Positions 44,936-52,923 of a DNA stretch of 64,000 nucleotides are shown in pieces. The notes beneath the pieces are model-generated. The model was not told where the DNA came from. It saw only the letters and a list, made by a program, of their open reading frames with translations, and ran no database searches. Source of the DNA: Halopenitus persicus. Lineage in GTDB: Archaea > Halobacteriota > Halobacteria > Halobacteriales > Haloferacaceae. Every line of letters starts with the position of its first letter. The first letter of the stretch is position 1. The translations under genes were made by a program, and so were the position numbers. The DNA lies in assembly GCF_900107205.1 (NCBI RefSeq), contig NZ_FNPC01000004.1, positions 248,001 to 312,000 of the forward strand, written 5' to 3'.

Positions 44936-45942
44936 TCCCCCGAGAGTACCGCGGAATGGCGGTCGCGGTCGTCCTGTTCCTGCTCGTGCAGCTCGGGGCG
45001 CTCGCGCTCGTGCCCGAGTTCGTCGAGCAGGGCTATCAGCCGGTCGAGAACCCCCAGGACCCGACGAACAGCCTCGCGTACGTGGCCGCGATCCTGGTCG
45101 CGACCGGGCTGATGCTGGCGGCGTTCCGCTTCGAACTCGACCAGCTGGTCCGGTACGTGATCGTCGGGACCGCCGGGCTCCTCTCCTGGTACGTCTTCGG
45201 CGCCCTGCTGGACCCGACGCTCGCGATCCTTCCCTCGGCGGCGGTGTCGGTCGCGTTGCTCGTCCACCCCGAGTGGTACGTGATCGACGCCGCCGGCGTG
45301 TTGATGGGCGCCGGCGCGGCGGGGCTGTTCGGCATCTCCTTCGGGATCCTCCCCGCCCTGCTGCTGTTGGGCGCGTTGGCGGTCTACGACGCGATCTCGG
45401 TCTACGGGACCGAGCATATGCTCTCGCTGGCCGAGGGCGTGATGGACCTGCGGATCCCCGTGGTGCTCGTCATCCCGCTGTCGGTCTCCTACTCGCTGCT
45501 GGCCGACGACTTCGCCGGGGCCGCGGACGTCCACGAGGACGTGGAGGATTCGGAGAGCGCCGAGACGGCGGACGCCGACGCGGAGGACGTAGGAAGCGCG
45601 GAGGGTGATGCGGAGGACGCCGAGGCCGACGACGGCGACCGCGACGCGTTCTTCATCGGCCTGGGTGATGCCGTCATCCCCGCCGTGTTGGTCGCGAGCG
45701 CGGCGACCTTCTCGCCGGCGCCGAGCATCGGCACGCCACTGCTCGGCCTCAACCTGCCGGCGCTGGCCGCGATGGGCGGGATCTTCGTCGGCCTGCTCGT
45801 GTTGCTTCGGTGGGTGCTGCGCGGGCGGGCCCACGCCGGGCTCCCGCTGCTGAACGGCGGCGCGATCGGCGGATACCTCCTCGGGTCGCTCGCGGCGGGC
45901 ATCCCGCTGCTCGAGGCGCTCGGGGTTGCGGGACTTCTGTAG
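44932..45942 (+). CDS. Presenilin-like intramembrane aspartyl protease (PSH)
   Basis: 336 residues with nine probable helices. The presenilin catalytic pair is present: Asp153 in ALAVYDAISVYGTEHM (YD motif) and Asp246 in IGLGDAVIP (GxGD motif); a PAL-type motif near the end reads GLPLLNGGAIGGY, a variant of the usual PAL. A long acidic loop (about 188-238) lies between the two Asp residues. Substrates of archaeal PSH proteins are not known. Third member of the srp19-gar1 operon, overlapping gar1 by four bases, which ties it to protein targeting. Confidence 0.9.
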   Translation: MIPREYRGMAVAVVLFLLVQLGALALVPEFVEQGYQPVENPQDPTNSLAYVAAILVATGLMLAAFRFELDQLVRYVIVGTAGLLSWYVFGALLDPTLAILPSAAVSVALLVHPEWYVIDAAGVLMGAGAAGLFGISFGILPALLLLGALAVYDAISVYGTEHMLSLAEGVMDLRIPVVLVIPLSVSYSLLADDFAGAADVHEDVEDSESAETADADAEDVGSAEGDAEDAEADDGDRDAFFIGLGDAVIPAVLVASAATFSPAPSIGTPLLGLNLPALAAMGGIFVGLLVLLRWVLRGRAHAGLPLLNGGAIGGYLLGSLAAGIPLLEALGVAGLL

Positions 45943-46113
45943 ACGGAACCGTCGCTGGCGGGGTTCTCGCTGGTGTATCCGCTCGTCGTTGCGTCGCTAG
46001 CGGTGATGATGAATCGAACGGTCCGCAAGAACACGTCCGAGAGGGATCGAGAACCGCCACGTCGAACGCCATCATACGGACCGATCTCGAGCGTGAGGTC
46101 CTCCCGCCGACCG

Positions 46114-47217
46114 CTACGACCCGACGCTCGCCACGGTCGCCTCGACCGTGACCGCGCCCAGATCGAGGACGACCGTCGAACCCTGTCGGATCGACTCGCC
46201 CTTAAATCGGAGGCCGGTGCTCGTCTCGCGGACCTGCAGATCCGCGGTGATCGTCACGTCGCGCTCGACCGGGTGGTCGACGACGTTCACGCTGCCGTCG
46301 TCGCCGGTGGCGATGATGATCGCGGGCTCGGCGTCGACGGCGGTCACCTCGGCGACCGTCTCGCCGCCGGTTCGCTCGGCCATCCCGGGATCGATCCGCT
46401 CGGCAAAGTCCTCGCGGACGCCGTCCATCCGGAGGGTGACCCGACGCGTCGTGGTGTCGCCGAGGCCGACGTCCGGGCCGACGCGCTCGACCGTGCCCGC
46501 GACCTGATAGTCCTCGGCGGGAAGCGTGAGGGTCTGGCCCGTTCGGAGGGGCGTGCCCCCGAATCGCAGGTCCCCCCCGTGGCGGTGGGCGTCCAGCGAG
46601 GCCACGAGCCGGAGCCGGCGCGTTCCGGGCTCGGCGGTCGTGTAGGCGACCGCCTCCTCGATCGTCGCGACGGTGCGGCCCGCGATCCGGACCTCGTCGC
46701 CGGGCGCGACGGCCTCGGCGGTCGTGGCGGCCACCGTCTCCTGGAGGACGACCCGGGTCTCGGCGCGGTCGATGGCGTCGGAGTCGCCGACCGACCGGAC
46801 CGATCCCTTCACCTGGTATCGGTCGGTGGCGATCGAGAGGCTGCGGCCGAGCCGGAGCGGGGCGTCCCCGTAGGTCACGTCCCCGTCGTCGTCGAGCGTG
46901 CCCTGGATCTCGACGCGCGCGAGGACGCCGACGCCGTTCCCGCGGGGCGTCAGATGGACGTCGGTGACCGTGAGCGACTGCGTGTCGGACGGTTCGTGGA
47001 CGTCGCCCTCGTTGATCGCGTCCGCGATGGCGGGCTGTTGGGTGCCCAGATCGAGGGTGGCGTAGGTCGTTTCGGTCTCGGGTTCCGGCGGGGCCGGATC
47101 GTCGGAAAGGACGAGCGCGGCGCCGGCGACGACGACCGCGAGGACGAGCAGGACGGCGAGCGCGTCCACGACGTTCACGACGCCGAGGAGGTTCCCCTCG
47201 TCGTCTATGAGCTCCAT
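46114..47217 (-). CDS. DUF4330 family membrane-anchored protein
   Basis: 367 residues. N-terminal MELIDDEGNLLGVVNVVDAL and a membrane helix (about 17-38) match DUF4330; the rest is a series of beta repeats in which the same element recurs (SLSIATDRYQVKGSVRSVG, TLTLPAEDYQVAGTVERVG), the last ending VVLDLGAVTVEATVASVGS. The three repeats look like barrel-sandwich domains facing outward. Function unknown; possible role in export or envelope. It stands alone, convergent with the PSH gene. Confidence 0.75.
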   Translation of the reverse strand: MELIDDEGNLLGVVNVVDALAVLLVLAVVVAGAALVLSDDPAPPEPETETTYATLDLGTQQPAIADAINEGDVHEPSDTQSLTVTDVHLTPRGNGVGVLARVEIQGTLDDDGDVTYGDAPLRLGRSLSIATDRYQVKGSVRSVGDSDAIDRAETRVVLQETVAATTAEAVAPGDEVRIAGRTVATIEEAVAYTTAEPGTRRLRLVASLDAHRHGGDLRFGGTPLRTGQTLTLPAEDYQVAGTVERVGPDVGLGDTTTRRVTLRMDGVREDFAERIDPGMAERTGGETVAEVTAVDAEPAIIIATGDDGSVNVVDHPVERDVTITADLQVRETSTGLRFKGESIRQGSTVVLDLGAVTVEATVASVGS

Positions 47218-47521
47218 CGTCGATCACCGTCCGGAGTCGGCGGTCGCGTGCGGACCATCGAAGTCATCGGTGTCTGTGACACGCGTGCGGGAGGTACATG
47301 ATTGTTGCCGTTTCGTCCGGTGGGCAAACCCCAGGTGTGACGACGGCGTCGGCGTTCGGCACGGTCGGATCGGCGAAACGCTCCCTGGTCGGATCGGCGA
47401 AACGCTTCCCGGTCAGATCGGCGCCGCGCTCACCGGTCGGATCGGAGAAACGCTTCCCGGTCGAAACGGTCGACACCGTGGGGTGGGCGTGCCGCTCGAC
47501 CCGACGCTTGCGGGGTCGTCG
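47218..47521. other. Gene-free stretch holding a 24-bp repeat array
   Basis: This 304-bp gap lies between the DUF4330 start and the stop of the small protein. Apart from the four-unit repeat at 47363-47458 I see no gene with credible composition or start signals; open frames across it translate the repeat as GETLPGRI-like peptides. Confidence 0.6.
47363..47458. repeat. 24-bp tandem repeat, four units
   Basis: Four tandem copies of a 24-bp unit beginning GGTCGGATCGGCGAAACGCT, starting at 47363, 47387, 47411 and 47435; the third is the most diverged. A further GGTCGAAACGG starts a fifth. No spacers. Confidence 0.88.
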
Positions 47522-47644
47522 CTACTCCTCTTCGACCTCGGCGTCGTCGCGCCGCTCGCTGAGTTTCTCCCAGATCTCCGTACAGCCCGCTCCGTCCTCG
47601 AGGTCCGCGAGGTGGTCGTCGTCCGCGGCGACTTGGTTACTCAT
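47522..47644 (-). CDS. Small acidic protein beside trmB
   Basis: 40 residues from ATG at 47644: MSNQVAADDDHLADLEDGAG, then CTEIWEKLSERRDDAEVEEE. The helical, acidic sequence with one Cys resembles short conserved haloarchaeal proteins with a GCTEIWE core, but I cannot name it. The start codon lies inside a TACT-N8-GAGTA site (47638-47654), so this gene is a candidate TrmB target. A longer frame (start 47725) would add 27 residues and read through the site; I prefer the short form. Confidence 0.55.
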   Translation of the reverse strand: MSNQVAADDDHLADLEDGAGCTEIWEKLSERRDDAEVEEE

Positions 47645-47654
47645 ATCCTGAGTA
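47638..47654. promoter_or_regulatory. TrmB-type operator TACT-N8-GAGTA (site 1)
   Basis: TACTCATATCCTGAGTA, within a longer dyad whose arms are GTTACTCA and TGAGTAAC. It covers the start codon of the small protein gene and lies 128 bp upstream of trmB. The spacing equals that of the motif known for Halobacterium salinarum TrmB (TACT-N7-8-GAGTA). Confidence 0.7.
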
Positions 47655-47781
47655 ACTTCTGGAACGGTTATCAATCTTCCGGTGCCGGTCACCGTGTCGG
47701 TGGTGGTTGCTTCGCGATCGGCCACCGTTCACGGTGACCCGAGAGACGGAACTTAAAGGGACCCGCGCGCCAGGAGGAGGT

Positions 47782-48639
47782 ATGGACGCCGAGCGTGACC
47801 CGATCGACCTGCTGGAGACGCTCGATCTCACGGAGTACGAGGAGCGGGCCTTAAACCGGCTCATCGAGCTCGGCCGGACGACCGCGCCGGACCTGTCGGA
47901 GGCGACGGGCATTCCGAAGGCGCGCATCTACGGCGTGCTCGACGATCTCGCCGATGCCGGCTACGTGAAGGTCATCCCGGGACGACCGAAGCGCTACCAG
48001 CCGAAGCCGCCGGAGACGATCCTCGACCGGGCGGTCGAGAACCGCCGGCAGGCCTACGAGTCCTATCGGACCGAGATCGAGGCGGTCCGGGAGGAGTTCC
48101 TGGCGACGTTCGGGCCCCTCTACGAGCGCGCGAGCGAGGACATCTCGCCGACCGAGGAGCTGTTCCACGTCGTCGACGTCGGCGACCCCAGCGAGGCCGA
48201 GACCCGGTCGCTCTATCGGGAGGCCGACGAGCGCGTGGACGTGCTGACGAAGAGCTTCGAGTACTTCGAGGCGGTCGAACCCGCCTTCGCGGACGCGGTC
48301 GACCGCGGCCTGGACCTCCGCGTGCTCCTTCTTGACCCCTCGTTTTTAAGCGCGGAGAACGCCGCGGTGCAGGAACGGATGGTAACCCGCCTTCGGGAGC
48401 GGTATCCCGAGGCCGCGATCCGGTTCAGCGCCACGCGGTTACCCTGGCGCGGGACGTTCGCGGACCCGAGCATGGAGTACGACTCCGGCCGTGCCGTGTT
48501 GCTCGTCGAGGAGGAGGACATTCCCCTTCATAAACGGCAGGCCGCGGTCACGGAGAACCCGTCGTTCGTCGCCGGGCTCGAGCGGTACTTCGAGTTGACC
48601 TGGGAGTACGACACCCTGGAGACCGACCCCTATTTATAG
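47782..48639 (+). CDS. trmB: TrmB family transcriptional regulator
   Basis: 285 residues from ATG at 47782. The N-terminal TrmB winged helix is clear (LDLTEYEERALNRLIELGR, then SEATGIPKARIYGVLDDLAD and KVIPGRPKRYQPKPPE), followed by a coiled coil (about 85-115) and a C-terminal regulatory domain (ELFHVVDVGDPSEAETRSLY, EADERVDVLTKSFEYFE). TrmB proteins sense sugars and bind a semi-palindrome; in Halobacterium the site is TACT-N7-8-GAGTA and the targets are central carbon and cofactor genes. Two such sites are in this window, at 47638 and 52734. It could be another TrmB-family member and not TrmB itself. Confidence 0.82.
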   Translation: MDAERDPIDLLETLDLTEYEERALNRLIELGRTTAPDLSEATGIPKARIYGVLDDLADAGYVKVIPGRPKRYQPKPPETILDRAVENRRQAYESYRTEIEAVREEFLATFGPLYERASEDISPTEELFHVVDVGDPSEAETRSLYREADERVDVLTKSFEYFEAVEPAFADAVDRGLDLRVLLLDPSFLSAENAAVQERMVTRLRERYPEAAIRFSATRLPWRGTFADPSMEYDSGRAVLLVEEEDIPLHKRQAAVTENPSFVAGLERYFELTWEYDTLETDPYL

Positions 48640-48669
48640 GGACAGCCGACGGCGGTCGGTCGTCACTAT

Positions 48670-48798
48670 TCACACAGCTTTCTGCCGGTCCTCGAAGTCC
48701 TCATCGAAGTCCGCCGCCGCCTCGTCCACCGCCGCTCGAAGCCCCGTTCCCGACCAGGACCCGAACCCCGTCATTCTCTCACGCTTCGATCCGGTCAT
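48670..48798 (-). CDS. Possible small protein
   Basis: A 42-residue frame from ATG at 48796-48798: MTGSKRERMTGFGSWSGTGL, then a helical acidic end (RAAVDEAAADFDEDFEDRQ). A short AT-rich element ACAAATACG about 30 bp upstream (on the opposite reading) could be its TATA box. Amphipathic helical end is reminiscent of small antitoxin- or regulator-type proteins, but I recognise no family. Confidence 0.4.
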   Translation of the reverse strand: MTGSKRERMTGFGSWSGTGLRAAVDEAAADFDEDFEDRQKAV

Positions 48799-48871
48799 TG
48801 TGCTCCTTTCGCCGGCGACAAACAAATACGTGTGGTGACTGCGTGTCTCGATCGCCCATCGGTTGCCGACA

Positions 48872-49855
48872 TCACGCCTCGCTCTCGGCGGCGCGCTCCC
48901 GAAGCAGCCGGCGGATGGAGTCCGCGACCGTGTGCTCGGGCTCCCAGCCGAGGTCGGACCGTGCCGCCTCGATGTCGACCTCGAAGGCGTCGACGAGCGT
49001 CTCCTCGCGGGGGTTTTCAAGCAGCGTGATCTCGGGCTCGAACCCGATCTCCTCGCTGGCGATCGCCGCGACGCGTTCGGCGACGGTCGTGATGTCCGGG
49101 TCCTCCTTCGAGGCGATCTCGTACTTCTCGACGCCCGTCTCGCCGGCGTCGAGGCGGTCCAGGAGGCGTTCCGTGCTCCGGACGTACGCCCGCGCGACGT
49201 CGGAGACGTGGACGTAGTTGCGTGCCTGCGTGCCGGGCTCGTAGACGGTGAGCGGCTCGCCCGCGAGCGCGCGGCCGACGAAGAAGTTGATGACCGTCCC
49301 CTTCGAGACGCGCTGCCCGTCGATCTCGTGTTCGCCGTAGAGGTTGGACTTGAGGTAGAGGTGGGCCGGGAACGCGCCGTCGGCGAAGTCCTCGATCGCG
49401 TGCTCGGAGATCACCTTCGTGCGCCCGTACCAGTTCATCGGGTCGCGGTCGGCGTCCACCGTGATCGGGAAGGAATCGGGGTCGCCGAGCACCGCCATGC
49501 TGAACGGGAACACCAGCGCGGCGCCGGTCTTGCGGCAGAACCAGGCCACGTTGTTCGTCCCCTGCACGTTCACCTCGTAGGCGAGGTCCCGCTGCTCCTC
49601 GCAGTCGTCAACGCCGCTTATCGCCGCCAGATGGCAGACGACGTCGGCGCCCTCGAGCGCGTCCTCGAGCGCGTTCCGGTGGCGGATGTCGACGTGCTCG
49701 ACGTCGACGTCGCCGATCGAGCGCACGTCGCCCAGATAGAAGTTGTCGAGAGCGGTGATCTCCCAGTCCGGGTGGGCCTCCTGAAGGAGTTTCACGACCC
49801 GGCTGCCGATGAATCCCGCGGCGCCGGTGACCGCCACGGACGTCTGGCTTGGCAT
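48872..49855 (-). CDS. NAD-dependent sugar epimerase/dehydratase (extended SDR)
   Basis: 327 residues from ATG at 49855 (MPSQTSVAVTGAAGFIGSR). NAD loop GAAGFIG, the strand ALDNFYLGD, an LAAISGVDDCEE stretch and the catalytic YxxxK in WYGRTKVISEH define an extended SDR. Substrate region (LVFPFSMAVLGDPDSFPITV) differs from standard GalE/RmlB, so the sugar is uncertain. Part of the surface-glycan locus, divergent from an unknown gene and not overlapped with other SDRs. Confidence 0.85.
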   Translation of the reverse strand: MPSQTSVAVTGAAGFIGSRVVKLLQEAHPDWEITALDNFYLGDVRSIGDVDVEHVDIRHRNALEDALEGADVVCHLAAISGVDDCEEQRDLAYEVNVQGTNNVAWFCRKTGAALVFPFSMAVLGDPDSFPITVDADRDPMNWYGRTKVISEHAIEDFADGAFPAHLYLKSNLYGEHEIDGQRVSKGTVINFFVGRALAGEPLTVYEPGTQARNYVHVSDVARAYVRSTERLLDRLDAGETGVEKYEIASKEDPDITTVAERVAAIASEEIGFEPEITLLENPREETLVDAFEVDIEAARSDLGWEPEHTVADSIRRLLRERAAESEA

Positions 49856-49968
49856 ACCCGAGTGGGCGGCTTCGGGCGGCAAATAGCCCCCGCTTTGCGG
49901 TGACGAGTTCGAACGATGGGTCCGTCACGGGCGAACGTTTTTTGGTGGTTTCCAACGACGGTCTCCCG

Positions 49969-50439
49969 ATGTCAACGAGACACCCGCCGGAACGACTCGC
50001 GGAGTTCCTCGACCGCCTCGAACGTGACCTCGGCTGGATCGTCGAGCAACGCCGGTCCGTCCTACCGGGATATGACGAGACGTTTTACGGGCGGCTTGCG
50101 GACGCGTGGCCGGACGTCCGGGCGAACTTCGATCGGTTGCGGCAAGATCTCACGCCGGAAACCGTCCCGGTTCTCGAGGACCACGGACTCACGGACTCCC
50201 AGTTGGATCTCAAACTGCGCGCGATCGAGTCCCGTCGGTCCGCGGTCACCTTCGTTCGGGAGCACTGGGAGGCAATCGGCGAATTGGGCGTTCCCGTTCG
50301 GATGCGCCTGGTCGGCGAGACGTTGCGATCGTATTTCGAGACGTTGCAACGCGTGCTCGAGTCCCTCCTTCAGGCCCTCGGCGCTCCTGGTGCGGTCGCG
50401 GAGTTCAAAGACGTCGTCGAGAACAGCATTCCCGGATGA
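49969..50439 (+). CDS. Uncharacterised helical protein
   Basis: 156 residues from ATG at 49969 (MSTRHPPERLAEFLDRLERD). It is almost wholly helical with amphipathic stretches (LTDSQLDLKLRAIESRRSAV, VRMRLVGETLRSYFETLQRV) and no Cys or membrane segment. I recognise no family. It lies between SDR genes on the opposite strand; a link to glycan synthesis is not shown. Confidence 0.6.
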   Translation: MSTRHPPERLAEFLDRLERDLGWIVEQRRSVLPGYDETFYGRLADAWPDVRANFDRLRQDLTPETVPVLEDHGLTDSQLDLKLRAIESRRSAVTFVREHWEAIGELGVPVRMRLVGETLRSYFETLQRVLESLLQALGAPGAVAEFKDVVENSIPG

Positions 50440-50460
50440 CGGTGTGGTGATCCGACGGGT

Positions 50461-51492
50461 TCACTCCGCCCGGTCCGTGAACCGTGCCGCGAGCTCCCGG
50501 ATCCCCTCCCGGAGGGACCGCTCGGGCTCGAAGCCGGTCCCCGCGAGCCGGTCGAAGTTGACGTTGTAGGACGGCCCCGGGTGTTCCTCCTCGAGGTAGG
50601 TGATCTCGAGGTCGCGGTCGAGCTCGTCGCGGACGGCCTCGGCGATCTCCGCGATGCGGTAGTTGGCGTCGGTGTCGCCGACGTTGTAGACGAGCCGGTC
50701 CCAGCGCTCGGGCTCGAGCGCGGCGGCCGCGTACGCGCGGGCGGCGTCGGTCACGTGGATGAACGGCCGCCAGTTGGAGCCGTCGCCGTAGACCGTCAGA
50801 GGGCGGTCGGTGAGCGCGCGGAAGACGAAGTGGTTGACCACGAGGTTGAACCGGACGCCGGGGGCGTAGCCGTAGTTCGTGCTCATCCGGAGCGCGGTTC
50901 CCTCGAGGCCGTACTCCGCGATGGCCTCCTCGAGCAGCGTCTCGGCCCCGAGCTTCGTCTCGGCGTAGGGGTTGATCGGGTCCGGCTCGACGGTCTCGTC
51001 GATGTCGGTCGTGGCGGCGCGCCCGTAGACGTTACACGAGGAGGCGAAGACGACGTTCGAGACGTCGAGCTTGCCGGCGGCGTGGAGGACGTTCTCGGTC
51101 GCGTCGTAGTTCACGCGCCGCGTCTCCTCGCGGCGGTCGTGCGTCGAGGCCGCGCCCGTGATCGCCGCGAGGTGGATCACGGCGTCGGCGCCCCGCATCG
51201 CCGACTCGACGTCGCCGTATTCGGTGACGTCGCCGCGCCGGAAGGCGATCGCGTCGTCGGTGGCGAGGCCGCTGCCCATCAGGTTGCGCGGCGAGGCGTT
51301 CGAGAGGTCGTCGAGGACGGTGACCCTCGCGACCCGGTCGTCGCGGCGGAGCCGCGGGACCAGGGCGCTCCCGATGTAGCCGCAGCCGCCGGTGACGAGG
51401 ACGTGCCGGGCGGCGTCGGCGTCGTGCCGAGTGGAGTCGACGTCGCGTCGGGTGGAGTCGACGTCGTGCCGGGCGGAGTCGGCGCCGGTCAC
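50461..51492 (-). CDS. NAD-dependent sugar epimerase/dehydratase (extended SDR)
   Basis: 343 residues from GTG at 51492, which overlaps the stop of the upstream UDP-sulfoquinovose synthase-like gene (GTGA). The first ~27 residues are a heptad repeat (VDSTRRD, VDSTRHD, ADAARH) made by a 21-bp tandem repeat; the enzyme proper starts at HVLVTGGCGYIGSALVPR. Catalytic YxxxK is in NPYAETKLGAETLL, with SSCNVYGRAATT before it. GalE-like or dehydratase-like; exact sugar unknown. Translational coupling to the Sqd1/Agl3-type gene suggests the same pathway. Confidence 0.85.
   Translation of the reverse strand: MTGADSARHDVDSTRRDVDSTRHDADAARHVLVTGGCGYIGSALVPRLRRDDRVARVTVLDDLSNASPRNLMGSGLATDDAIAFRRGDVTEYGDVESAMRGADAVIHLAAITGAASTHDRREETRRVNYDATENVLHAAGKLDVSNVVFASSCNVYGRAATTDIDETVEPDPINPYAETKLGAETLLEEAIAEYGLEGTALRMSTNYGYAPGVRFNLVVNHFVFRALTDRPLTVYGDGSNWRPFIHVTDAARAYAAAALEPERWDRLVYNVGDTDANYRIAEIAEAVRDELDRDLEITYLEEEHPGPSYNVNFDRLAGTGFEPERSLREGIRELAARFTDRAE
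51403..51483. repeat. 21-bp coding tandem repeat at the start of an SDR gene
   Basis: Three 21-bp copies (51421, 51442, 51463) and a partial one at 51403 lie right after the start codon of the SDR gene and encode DSTRRDV-like heptads. They space the start away from the catalytic domain without changing frame. Confidence 0.85.
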
Positions 51493-52730
51493 TCGGCCTC
51501 CACCTCGGCCTCGTCGTCGGGGGTTCCGCCGGTCTCCGCTTGCTCGTCGTCCGACGCGAGCCGGTCCTCGAGCACGCCCGGGAGGAACCGGTCCTCGTGG
51601 GCCGCGATCGTGTCGGCGTGCTCGGTGAGGGTGGCGAGCACGTCGCGGATCCCCTCCTCGAAGGTGACCGACTGGCCGTCGATGAGCTCGAGGTAGCGCT
51701 CGTTCTCCATCTCCATCTTGTGGGTCTCGTCCTCGTCGCGGGGGTTCTCGAAGTGTTCGACCTCGGTGCCCAGGTCGAACTCGGCGGCCACCTCGGCGAT
51801 GGTGGTGCCCATCTCGACGATGGAGATCGGGCGGGTGACCTGGTTGTAGACGACGTGGTCGGCGGGCCGGTCCGCGGGGTCGCCGAGCGCGAGGCGGGCG
51901 AGTCCCTCGACGGCGTCCTCGAGCGCGACGAAGGGCTTGCGCTGTTCGCCCTTTCCGTAGACGGTGATCGGATAGCCCGCGACCGCCTGGGCGGCGAAGC
52001 GGTGGGCGACGACGCCGAAGTAGTAGTCGAAGTCGAACCGGGTGGCGAGCCGGTCGTCCGCCGCGGTCTCGGCGGTCTCGGTCCCGTAGGTGATCGCGGT
52101 CCGGACGTCCGAGACCGGGAGGTCGAACTGCTCGTGGGCCAGCCGGAGGTTGGCGGCGTCGTGGCTCTTCGTGAGGTGGTACCAGCTGCCCGCCATCGCC
52201 GGGAAGGGGACCTCGTCGCGCTCGCCGCCGTGCTCCATCGTCGCGCCGCCCTCGGGGATGGGGAACTCGGGGGCGCCGTAGACGCCGGTGGTGGTCGTCT
52301 CGATCAGGTGGGTGTCGGAGAGGTCGTTCTCGTGAAGTCCCCACGCGAGGTTGCGCGTGGCCTGCATATTGTTGTGCTGGGTGAAGTTGGCCCGCTCGCC
52401 GTTGATCTGCGAGTAGGGTGCGGAGGGCTGGGCCGCCGTGTGGACGACGGTGTGGGGCTCGTGGACCTGGAGGAGCTCGTCGACGAACGACCGGTCGGTC
52501 AGGTCGCCCTCGACGAACGAGAGGTTGCTCAGGCCGTGAACCTCCTCGGCCGCTTCGAGACGCTCCGCCATCGACGCGACGGGGATCGCGGAGGTCGAGC
52601 CGACCTCCCCGACCCACTCGCGTCGCCCGAAGTTGTCGACGAGGATGACGCGATCGGTCGTCCGCGAGGCGATCCGGAGGGCCGTCGGCCACCCGATGTA
52701 GCCGTCCGCCCCGGTGATCAGGATGGACAT
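51489..52730 (-). CDS. UDP-sulfoquinovose synthase family SDR (Sqd1/Agl3-like)
   Basis: 413 residues. Sequence features match SQD1/Agl3 closely: ITGADGYIGWPTALRIA, then SAPYSQINGERANFTQHNN, TTTTGVYGAPEFPIPEGG, YHLTKSHDAANLRLAHEQ (YxxxK), DYYFGVVAHRFAAQAVAGY and the YGKGEQRKPFVALEDAVE stretch. The enzyme converts UDP-glucose plus sulfite to UDP-sulfoquinovose, the donor of a sulfonated hexose used in N-glycans or glycolipids. A TrmB-type site lies 4-20 bp before the start codon. The C-terminal ~35 residues are an acidic low-complexity tail. Confidence 0.82.
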   Translation of the reverse strand: MSILITGADGYIGWPTALRIASRTTDRVILVDNFGRREWVGEVGSTSAIPVASMAERLEAAEEVHGLSNLSFVEGDLTDRSFVDELLQVHEPHTVVHTAAQPSAPYSQINGERANFTQHNNMQATRNLAWGLHENDLSDTHLIETTTTGVYGAPEFPIPEGGATMEHGGERDEVPFPAMAGSWYHLTKSHDAANLRLAHEQFDLPVSDVRTAITYGTETAETAADDRLATRFDFDYYFGVVAHRFAAQAVAGYPITVYGKGEQRKPFVALEDAVEGLARLALGDPADRPADHVVYNQVTRPISIVEMGTTIAEVAAEFDLGTEVEHFENPRDEDETHKMEMENERYLELIDGQSVTFEEGIRDVLATLTEHADTIAAHEDRFLPGVLEDRLASDDEQAETGGTPDDEAEVEAE

Positions 52731-52733
52731 AGT

Positions 52734-52750
52734 TACTCAGAATATGAGTA
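52734..52750. promoter_or_regulatory. TrmB-type operator TACT-N8-GAGTA (site 2)
   Basis: TACTCAGAATATGAGTA with extended arms TTACTCA and TGAGTAA. It sits immediately upstream of the ATG of the UDP-sulfoquinovose synthase-like gene, downstream of where a TATA box (AGCTTTTACCC on the minus strand, near 52757-52767) would be. In Halobacterium, TrmB sites downstream of the core promoter go with repression. Confidence 0.72.
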
Positions 52751-52923
52751 AGTGATGGGTAAAAGCTTGTGGAGTCGCGTTCGCCGGTCGAACGGCGGTT
52801 GAATGGTCGGACGGCGGTCAGGCGGTCGAACACGTCGTCGGCGCGGTCGAATGGAGGTCTGGGTGGAGTCCGAACTGATCGGCCCGTCGAGTCTCCGATC
52901 ATCGGCCTGATTTCGAGCGCGAG

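Noticed and set aside
47363-47458. 24-bp repeats considered as a plasmid iteron or origin
   Set aside because: No replication initiator gene is in the window and no AT-rich unwinding region adjoins; treated as a minisatellite.
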